Positions 12,411-21,465 of a stretch of DNA of 64,000 nucleotides are shown here, in pieces. Source of the stretch: Phaeosaccion multiseriatum (taxonomy: Eukaryota; Ochrophyta, other classes); NCBI GenBank assembly GCA_965112735.1, contig OZ218951.1, forward strand, positions 2,356,001-2,420,000, in the 5' to 3' direction. The position numbers and the translations under genes are program-made. Each line of letters opens with the position of its first letter. Within the stretch, counting starts at the first letter, position 1. Under the pieces are notes generated by a model. The model was not told the origin of the DNA, ran no database searches, and was given only the letters and a program-made list of their open reading frames with translations.

Positions 12411-14439
12411 TCCCCTTCTCGTTCTTTCCTTGCTTGTCCCACTTGCCGATGATCATCCTTCTAACGTCAATCCCCCCCCCCCCCCGTGTCTCCCCCTCTC
12501 CCTCCCCCCCTCCACCCCCCCTCCCCATCTCCCCCACTCCTTCCTCCCCTCCCCTCTCCTCTCTCCCTCCCCTTCCTGCCAGCCGCAGCGGCCTCAGGAG
12601 CGCAGCAGCAACCAAAGCCACCAACGCCGCCGCATCCATGCAAGCCTTCGACGTCATGGGCCTGCACATCTCTCCTGAGCTCATCGACAGAATCATCAGC
12701 GACGACGGGTGGCTGACCTCGCAGATCATTGACGCCCGTCTCATGCAGTTGGGCCGTCAGTACCCGAGGTGTCTCTTCCTCAACACCTCCTTCTTTGGGC
12801 TGCTTTGCCCGTCCTCGGACGCCCAAGGAAACTTTCAGGTGCGAAGGGGGGGGGGATCTCAAAATGTAGTCATGTACTTCGAAGTATACAGCAATAGCAG
12901 GAAGAGTGGTTGAGCCAGTGCTGTCGTCCTTATTGACATACTGCACATGTGTCAGTGCTTCTTCCCTCCCTCCCTTCTCGCCTCGCTCCTCTCCTTTGAT
13001 CCATCTCCGTTTCCCCTCCCCTCTCTCTCTCTCTCCCTCCCCCTCCCCCTATAAGGTGGACTACGAGAGAGTGAAGCGCTGGACCAAGAAGAAGCAGCTC
13101 CCCGGCGACTGCTGCACCATCTTTGACCTCCTCAAGGCATGTCACTTACTTGACTCTTGACTCAATTCTTTTTTAGTGTAGTACTAAGTACACTGCAGAC
13201 CAGGACCGGGCCTTCCTCCCCCCCAACGGAGAAACGCCACACCCAACTCTCTCCTTGTCACTCACTTTATCAAAAAGGCTTTTCTGCATAATTATTAATT
13301 ATTGGGTAGAAGGTCTCAGTAGACTGCAACAACTGCCTCACCTGCAACACAATTGAACTGCAACTACAACAGGTGTTCATCCCCATCAACGTGGCCAACA
13401 GCCACTGGGTGCTCGTGGTGGTGGACCTCGTCGCCAAGACCATCTCCTTCTTTGACTCCTTCGGTTCCTCAGGGCACAACTACGTCCAGGCCATTCAGGA
13501 GGTAAGTCAATGGGTAGATGGGATGGCAGTCGATGGGTGGTGTGTGTAGTGTGTGTGTTTGTGTGTGTATACTTCTTCCATCTTGGCCCTCACCATCCAC
13601 TGCCATCCCGGCCTTGCTTGCTCCCTCTCTTGCTCCCTCTCGCCGTCTGCCACATTACTTTCGCACCCCTCCCACCCCCCTCCCCTCCTCCACACACCCA
13701 CACCACGCACCCTCTCTCGCCCACCCATTCACCCACCCACTCATCCACCCACTCACCCACCCACTCACCCACCCACTCACCCACCCACTCACCCACCCAC
13801 TCACCCCACACGACCAACAACTAGTACATGGCATGCGAGATGTCCACCTGCGGCCACCAGGCCCAGGCCTCGCCTGCTGCGCTGAGCACCACCACCACCA
13901 GCGCCACCGCCACTGCCGCCCCCACCACAACCACTCTCGAGTGCCGGCCCAAGCCGCCTCGCAACGCGCCCCGTCAGCATAACAAGAGCGACTGTGGCGT
14001 GTTGGTGATACACGTGATCGAGGTGCTGGCAGGGGGTGAGCTCGAGTCGCTGCGCAGGTTATCGCAGAAGCAGATCACGGACCTGCGCTCCAACATGCTC
14101 ATACAGCTCAGCGGAGGAGGGGGAGGAGGGGGAGGAGGAGGAGGAGGAGGAGGAGGAGGAGGAGGAGGAGGGGGAGGAGGAGGAGGAGGAGGAGGAGGAG
14201 GAGGAGGAGGAGGAGGAGGAGGAGGAGGAGGAGGAGGAGGGGGGGAAGCAGTAGCAGCAGCAGGAGGAGGAAGCGGAGGAGAAGGAGGGGAAGGAGGAGA
14301 AGGAGAAGGCGGAGGAGGGGGCGGAAGCGTGGAGGTGACTGAGGTAACCGATGGAGCTGGTCCGAGTCTCAAGGGGAGCCCTGCCCAGGGAAGTCCCGCC
14401 AGGGGGAGCCCCGACGGGAGTGAGGAGGAGGTGTTGTAA
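7270..14439 (+). CDS. fusion of a degenerate USP-like domain and a Ulp1/SENP-type SUMO protease
   Basis: Six exons (7270-7795, 7967-12344, 12583-12838, 13056-13136, 13373-13501, 13825-14439) sum to 5,985 nt with every phase closing, giving 1,994 aa. N-terminus: a USP/USPL1-like fold with a Cys box (PCLASMSLLAVARSPAL, Cys24), the segment FHETFFCECTTGE, a CPRC knuckle and a C-terminal block YQLVAAVFRDGEGYCTAF. The usual catalytic His of the GHY motif is replaced (Tyr437), so this half is probably inactive. Middle: about 1,150 residues of Glu/Gly/Asp low complexity with three SUMO-interaction-like motifs (IVEISSDEE about 553, VEIVEL about 1025, VVDLSED about 1160). C-terminus: a C48 Ulp1 peptidase with NSHW (His1758), FFDS (Asp1775), PRQHNKSDCGV (Gln1841, Cys1847) and the YERVKRWTKK motif. 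The expected role is SUMO maturation or removal in the nucleus. Intron 13137-13372 uses a GC donor. A polyglycine run follows the catalytic Cys region. The Ulp1 half is certain; the USP-like half is a divergent match. Confidence 0.88.
12368..12405 (+). repeat. (TG)n microsatellite in intron
   Basis: TG dinucleotide run just downstream of the donor at 12345. The rest of this intron (about 12470-12580) is C/T-rich up to the CCAG acceptor. Confidence 0.85.
13735..13806 (+). repeat. CACCCACT octanucleotide tandem repeat in intron
   Basis: About nine units of an 8-bp CACCCACT repeat sit before the CTAG acceptor at 13823-13824 of the Ulp1 gene. The 5' end of the same intron carries TGGGTAGATGGG-type sequence that could pair with it. 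Confidence 0.8.
14113..14252 (+). repeat. (GGA)n coding repeat encoding polyglycine
   Basis: About 46 consecutive GGA/GGG codons in the last exon of the Ulp1-fusion gene, just after the catalytic domain. Such tracts can form G-quadruplexes in DNA or RNA (family knowledge; not tested here). Confidence 0.9.
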
Positions 14440-15308
14440 CGTTCGTTTTTGTCTTTTTTTCTTTTTCTTTCTTGTGGCGCCTTGTGTGTGGCGTCTGTCT
14501 TGCTTGGCCTGGCCTTGTGCGTGTGTGTGTGTGCGTGTGTGCGCGTGGTGGGGTGGGGTGGGGTGTGGTGGGGAGCTTCCTCCCGTACACAGCCTTTGGT
14601 TTGGTTTGGGTTGGTTTGATTTGATTTTGATGAATCGATGACAGATGGACTGGTTTCGATTTGCTTATTGAATAGTGTACCCAGCCTTCTGCCGGGGGGG
14701 ATGAATCACAGTTCTGTATAGGTTTGCGTATCACCAATCTGTGTGGATGGGTAGGTTTACACAGTATGTATGAGATATCGGAGTAGCGTCGGGTCCGACT
14801 TTATAGGGGATAGAAAGCATCAGGCGAGATTCTCTTCGTTTAAATATGTAAGTAATATAAACCCTTAGGGATGGTTTGGCTTGGCTCTACGGCTGCGGAT
14901 GATGCTCTGTGCAGGAGCCCCTTCAACGTGCTGTCCAGCGCCAAGAGGAAGAGGGGGGCTTGAGGATGGGCAGCAGACAGGAGGGGAAGGCTTACGCTTG
15001 CCTTGACGCGTATGCACATTCACCCAACCCACGCCTGAGCAACAGAAGAGGAGCCTTGTGTGCTCTTTGTTCTGTAGGCGGCGGCGGGCCTCCGTCCACA
15101 CCGTTCTATCCAAGAGGGAGGAGGGAGGAGGGAGGAGGGAGGAGAGCTTTATCTAACCTCAAACCAAGAGGACAGTCCAGAGGGGGGGGGGGGTACACGT
15201 CATACGATAAGAGACTTCTTATTGACATATCGCACAGCAAGACAAAGTGCTTTCACTCGCGCACTGTGCAGCAGAGAGAGTCAACATGATGCAGAAGCAC
15301 TTGTCTTT
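14440..15308. other. tail-to-tail intergenic region
   Basis: Lies between the stop codons of the Ulp1-fusion gene (+) and the METTL gene (-). It contains a T-rich stretch right after the first stop, TG-rich sequence (14518-14570), an AT-richer stretch near 14825-14865, a GGGAGGA run (15112-15145) and a G-run (15182-15191). No coding or RNA gene recognised. Confidence 0.5.
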
Positions 15309-17907
15309 CTAACACGTATTCGGGACACCACCAGAGGGTTTCCGAAACTTGGCGTGCACCCACACCCTGCACCTCGCCTTGGCCTGCTTGCGATTGGCGT
15401 ATTGTCTCCGAATGAAGGCACACTCCACTTCCTCCAACCCTGCTCCATGGGGGCCTGTGCCGAACAAGCGCCGTATGTCCTAGGGAGGAGAGGGAGAGGG
15501 GGAGGAAGGGGAGGGAGGGAGGGGAGGGGGGGGTGGAGAGAGAGAGAGAGAGAGAGGGAGGGAGGGGTTGGAGGGAGGGGTGAACGGAAGGGGGGGGGGG
15601 GGGTTGAAGGAAGGGAGGGAGACAGACGAGACCAAGAGAGAAGGACCAGAGAGTGAGTCAGAGAGAGAACAGAGTGCGAGAACCGCGCAACGAGAGAGAG
15701 AGGCGAGACCAAAAGGCGAGAGACAAGCGCCTACAAGGAAAGGGGACCACCAAAACCAAACACACACTCACCCACGCCCCTCTGACCCACCCACGCACCC
15801 ACCCACGCACCCACCCCAACCCACCTACCCACCCACCCACCCACCCCCACCCAATTACCTCTAGGTCAAAGTAGTAGGCCCTAGTACCATCCTGGCGGGC
15901 GTAAAAGTTGTCCTGCAGCTTGTGCCCTTTACCGAAGCGCAACTGAGCGGCATCATACCGACCGTAGTCACGCATCAAGAGTAGTCCTCCGGGGCGCAGG
16001 GCAGTCGTCGCCAAACGTACAAAAGCCGCCATTTTGTCTGGGGACACTGCAGAGAGACTGAACTGCAACAGCACCATGTCCACCCCGCCTCCCTCCAGCA
16101 CGTCTGTTGCCATTGGGTGGATAAGTGGGTGGATGGGTTGGGTGGATGGGTGGGTGGATGGGTATGTGAGGTGAATGGGCGGTGGGTTGGAAGGGTTGTA
16201 TGTATAGCTGGTTGATCCGTCCCCTCCCCTCTCACTCTTTGATTGGGTGAGCCCTCCCTGCCCCTCTCCTTCCCTCCCCTTCCCTCCCCTCCCCTCCCCT
16301 CCCCTCCACTGCCCTTTCCATCCCATCCCACTTGTTGATTGATTGAGCCCTCCCCTCCTCCACTTCCCCTCACCTGGCGGCAGCGGATCCTGCGTGGCAT
16401 CGCACACATGAGCCTGACACCTGCTACCGATCCGTGTGTACCCGTCCAGCCCCTCCAGGATTCCAATGGCCTCGCTAGAGAGATCCAATGCATATACAAA
16501 GAGCCCTTGGTTGGACTCAAGCAGCGGAAACACCGCATTGCCTACCCCTGCCCCGAGCTCGAGCAGAGTGCGCAGGCCCTCACGCTTCCGTCTCCTCTGG
16601 CGACGACGCGGAGGTTGGCGTGTTGGTTCTCCGTCTGCTGCTGTTGCTGTGGCTGCTACTGTAACTTCTCCTGCTGCTGCTCCTCCTCCTCCTCCTCCGC
16701 CTCCTCCTCCTCCTCCTCCTGCTCCTGCTCCTGCTCCTGCTCCTCCTGCTCCTCCTCCTCCTCCTCCTCCTCCTCCTCCTCCTCCTCCTCCTCCCTCTTC
16801 TACTGTTCCATTGGATTCCATCACAGAGTCTTGTGCAGAGGAAACATCCTCCGCCTCCACCCATGCTCGACCCGCCTCTCTGCAAGAGACACGCACGAGA
16901 GGCGCACACACGCAGCGAGAGAGGGAGAGAGGGAGAGAGAGACAGGGAGAGAGAGAGAGAGAGAGAGAGCTGAGCTTGAAAAGCGGTGACGGAGGTGAAA
17001 GAACGGACGGGGAAATCAAACACTTTCTCGTGACTCCAATGCTGTTGCTCTGATGATGTGCGCCCGTGCCCCCCCACCCCACAGCTCCCAGCTCCCACCA
17101 TACCTGTCTTGGTCGGTCTCTGCGAGCTCCGGAAAGACGATGTGCAAGTAGTGTCGGTCCTTATAGAAATTGTCCTGAGTGTACGAAGGAGGGCAAGGGG
17201 GAGGAGAGAGCGAGGACAGCAATCGAGTCCACGGAGGACAAAAGGAGAAAGAGAGAGATGGAGAGAGACAGGCATCAAGTAAGTGCCCTACCGCGGCCAA
17301 ACCATGTTTCTTGGGGCTTACACCCTTTTTGGGGGGAACGATACTGAGGAGTATCTCCCTCTCTCCCTCTCTCTCTCTCTCTCTGTGTGTGTGTTGTGTC
17401 CCTGTCCTACGATCATCACGAAGTGTTGTTGCCCACACCTTGTTTCGCTTATAGAAGATATCCCACGAGCGCTTGGCTTGTTTCTCCAGTCGCTCCACGT
17501 GGAAAGGCGCCATGGTGGAGGTATGATCGCTGCTGCTGAGGATCCTCTGCGCTTCTAGTTCCTTAGGAGAGCAGAGGGAAGGGAAGCAAAGAGGGCGGTG
17601 GGGACGGGTTTGGTGGTTGTGTGGGGTAGGAGAGAGCGCTCAGTCAGGCTCTAATCATTGGAAGCTCCACGGGGAGTAGTCTCCTTACCCTCTCCGGCGT
17701 CCACAGGTCTTCAGTCCAAACGGGGGCATCGGGGTTGGTCAAGATATCTCCCTTGTAAGGCGGCGGCCCAGCACTCGTAAAACCTTCACCCTTGAGTCTG
17801 TCTGCGTCTGTCGTCGACGGTTGTTCTCGACCGCACAAGAGGGCGAAAAGGGTTGCTGCATAGCCCACTTCGCCGCTGCTACTACTCCTCTGATCTCCCA
17901 TATTCAT
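15309..17907 (-). CDS. METTL2/6/8-type tRNA N3-methylcytidine methyltransferase
   Basis: Six minus-strand exons: 17907-17689, 17561-17439, 17174-17104, 16879-16374, 16103-15859 and 15479-15309 (445 codons, 444 aa, all phases close). The family transfers a methyl group from S-adenosylmethionine to C32 of certain tRNA anticodon loops. Signature pieces in order: AKRSWDIFYKRN then DNFYKDRHYLHIVFPEL (the WxxFYxxN...FFKDRHWLxxEFPEL block); the SAM motif LLELGAGVGNAVFPLL (about residue 255); VDMVLLQFSLSAVSPDKM; LRPGGLLLMRDYGRYDAAQLRF; DGTRAYYF; and the C-terminal FIRRQYANRKQAKARCRVWVHAKF. Length is near the family norm apart from a Gly/Ala-rich insertion (16670-16800) before the SAM motif. The start is the first in-frame ATG at 17907; a second ATG follows two codons later. 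It shares a 124-bp upstream region with the divergent ABC transporter gene. Confidence 0.92.
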
Positions 17908-18031
17908 ATATTCATCATTTTGGTCAGAAGGAGACACGCCCAAGCCCCATTACCATCTGTGACTGGCTATTGGGTGGATTCTATCCTGAGCACGTGGTGA
18001 AGCTGTTTGCTGTCACATACACGTGACCATC
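17908..18031. promoter_or_regulatory. short divergent (bidirectional) promoter region
   Basis: Only 124 bp separate the start codons of the METTL gene (-) and the ABC transporter gene (+). Visible candidate sites are an inverted CCAAT box (ATTGG, 17969-17973) and two CACGTG E/G-box palindromes (17991-17996 and 18020-18025), the second just upstream of the ABC transporter ATG. Promoter function is inferred from position. Confidence 0.5.
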
Positions 18032-21000
18032 ATGAAGCGGCATAGCAAGGTGAAGGCAAGCGCTAATGAAGAGGGGGAGGGTATGGAGCTCACTCCGCGT
18101 ATAGAGAAGTTAGACCCTTCAAGGAGCAGCAGCGGCGAGAAGAAGAAGCCGACGAGCAAGGCGCCCCCCCCTCCCGCTCCACTCTCCTTTTTCGCAAAGT
18201 TCTGGGTAGTCTTTAGGTGAGAAGCGGCAGGAAGCCCCCTCCTCCCCTCCTCTCCCTCACAAGATGCCCCCTCGCTGTCCGTCCGCGTCCCCGCTCCTCA
18301 CTCAGCCCCTTCTTCACAAGGCACAACCCCACGGCGGGCAAGGCGTGGGGCTGGGGAGTGGCTATGCTGCTGCTGCTCTTGGTGGAGAGCGCCGTCCTGG
18401 TCATGTTCAGCTATACACAGGTGAGTGAGCCTCGTCCACAGGCCTTGCATAGCTGCATACGGCTCTGTTTCCCTATTATCCCTTGCACAAACTGAGAAAG
18501 GAGAGAGGGATCGGTCCAAGCGGACCAGCGTCTTTCCCATTTCCCGCCGGGGGCTGGAAAGGAGGGAGTGGGTGAGGGAGGGAGGGAAGGGGGGAGTGTG
18601 AGGGGAAAGAAGGAAGGGAGGGAGGGAGCCAGTGGTTTGAGTGGGCCGCTCAGTGAGTGAGTGAATGAGAGAGAGCGAGGACGAGTGAGTGAGCAAGTAA
18701 GGAAGGACGCAAGAGAGGGAGGGAAGAAGCCTGTCCTGATACGGTGTGCTTCCCTCCCTGCCCCTCCCCTTCCCCTCCTAGAGAGACTTCAGCACAGCCA
18801 TGACGAACAAAGACGAAGAGGGTTTCTACGTTGGCATTCGCAGATACGTCACCATACTCGTTCTGGCAGCGCCAATGTTCGCCCTGAGTAAATGGGTCCA
18901 GGGTCGCCTCGCACTGGAGTGGCGAGCCTGGCTGACAAAGCTCTTGTGCAGCAGCTACCTCAGTGACAACAACTACTTCCACTTGAAGATGGGAGGAGGC
19001 GAGGGGGGTACTACAGGTAGTGGGAGTAGTGGTACCCCAAGCAGTGGCAGCAGCGGTATGGAGGGCAGCAGAGGTGGCAGTAGCGAGGGTGTTGCTACTC
19101 GAGACGAAGGAGATGGGTGAGTGAGGAGAAGGGAAGAAGGAAGAGGAAGGGAGCAGGCGTTTTGTAGGGGGGAGAAGGGTAGGAAGTAGGTGTGAGAAGG
19201 GTAGGTAGTAGGTGTTTATTGGAGGGGGGGGGAGATGGGCAGAAGGTGAAGGGATACGATGAATGTAAGAAAGAGAGGGGAGGGAATGGGAGGGGAGGGG
19301 AGGGAAGGGAAGGGAAGGGAAGGGAAGGGAACGGCATCAATCGCCTCCCGAACGCCGAACGTCGAAAGGCGCTCACTCGTTTCGTCAAACCGTCAGCAAA
19401 TGACATTCCTTCCTATGTACCGCATGTACTGCTCACTCAACCACCGACACACACGCCAGCAGCAGCAGCGCCGCCGGCTCCTCAGGAGCTACTTGTGCTG
19501 CTCCACGGGGGGCAGTGTCCACCCGAGGGGGCGGCTGCCTGTCCACACGGGGAGGGGAGGATCAGGGGGGAGGCCTTGACAATCCCGTGTCCGCAGCTGA
19601 CAATCCCGATCAGCGTATCGGCGAGGTGAGTTACCCTTTTCAGTTTTTCAGTTTGGGGGGACCTTGCCCAAGCATAGCGATAGCTTCTGCCAGCCACTAG
19701 AGGGGACCCCCTTCAACGTCCTTCGCCTATGAACGGCCCCTTGGACCCCCAACGCCCCCTCCCCGCCTTGACCCTCTTGCCCGCTCTTCTCCCTTCTCCA
19801 CCTCCCGTGAACCCCCGTTAACACCACCCCCGTTAGGACATTGCCACGTTCACCAACAACTGCATCACCGTCATCACCTCCTTCATCTCCAAGCTGCTCA
19901 ACGTGCTCTCCTTCGTGGGGGTGTTGGCAGCCATTAGCCCACAGCTCACGGCGTTCGTGCTGCTCTATTCACTCTTGGGTACCCTCTTTACGACGGTGCT
20001 CTTTGGGCAGCGTCTGAAGCATCTGCACTTTGAGTCAGTCAAGAAGGAGGCAAACTTCAGATTCGGACTCGTGAGTATAGAGAGGAGGGGAGAGGAGAAG
20101 AGAGGAGAGTAGAGGGGATGGAGAAGGTTCAGAAGGTAGAGTAGAGGAGAGTGGAGTAGAGAGGGTACAGAGGGTACAGAGGGTACAGAGGGTACAGAGG
20201 GCACAGAGGGTACAGAGGGTACAGAGGGTACAGAGGGTACAGAGGGTACAGAGGGTACAGAGGGTACAGAGGGTACAGAGGGTACAGAGGGTACAGAGGG
20301 TACAGAGGGTACAGAGGGCACAGAGGGTACAGAGGGTACAGAGGGTACAGAGGGTACAGAGGGTACAGAGGGTACAGAGGGTACAGAGGGTACAGAGGGT
20401 ACAGAGGGTACAACGGGTACAGAGGGTACAGAGGGTACAGAGGGCACAGAGGGTACAGAGGGTACAGAGGGTACAGAGGGCACAGAGGGTACAGAGGGTA
20501 CAGAGGGTACAGAGGGTACAGAGGGTACAGAGGGTACAGAGGGTACAGAGGGTACAGAGGGTACAGAGGGTACAGAGGGTACAGAGGGTACAAAGGGTAC
20601 AGAGGGCACAGAGGGTACAGAGGGTACAGAGGGTACAGAGGGTACAGAGGGTACAGAGGGTACAGAGGGTACAGAGGGTACAGAGGGTACAGAGGGTACA
20701 GAGGGTACAGAGGGCACAGAGGGCACAGAGGGTACAGAGGGTACAGAGGGTACAGAGGGTACAGAGGGCACAGAGGGTACAGAGGGTACAGAGGGTACAG
20801 AGGGTACAGAGGGTACAGAGGGTACAGAGGGCACAGAGGGTACAGAGGGTACAGAGGGTACAGAGGGTACAGAGGGTACAGAGGGTACAGAGGGTACAGA
20901 GGGTACAGAGGGTACAGAGGGCACAGAGGGCACAGAGGGTACAGAGGGTACAGAGGGTACAGAGGGTACAGAGGGTACAGAGGGTACAGAGGGCACAGAG

Positions 21001-21416
21001 GGTACAGAGGGTACAGAGGGTACAGAGGGTACAGAGGGTACAGAGGGTACAGAGGGTACAGAGGGTACAGAGGGCACAGAGGGTACAGAGGGTACAGAGG
21101 GCACAGAGGGTACAGAGGGTACAGAGGGTACAGAGGGTACAGAGGGCACAGAGGGTACAGAGGGTACAGAGGGCACAGAGGGCACAGAGGGTACAGAGGG
21201 TACAGAGGGCACAGAGGGTACAGAGGGTACAGAGGGCACAGAGGGCACAGAGGGTACAGAGGGTACAGAAAGTAGAGTAGCGTAGAGAAGTGGTTCCTTC
21301 CTTCCCCTTTCTGGCACTGCACTGGTCCTTCATCCTTACCGTATCCCACCCCTCCGCTGTCAACACCTGTGCTGCGACTTTTGCATCCATCGCGTTTCTT
21401 TCTTTCTTTCTTTCTT

Positions 21417-21465
<49 letters not shown>

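Noticed and set aside
7270-14439. Treating the USP-like and Ulp1 parts as two genes
   Set aside because: No stop or plausible promoter separates them. The long exon ends in a good donor (AAC|GTGAGT-type) whose phase fits the Ulp1 exon exactly.
19965-21390. Three overlapping minus-strand open frames of more than 400 codons (VPS, TLC and YPL repeats)
   Set aside because: They are the three frames of the 9-bp minisatellite, which contains no stop codon. Real exons of the ABC transporter flank it on the other strand.
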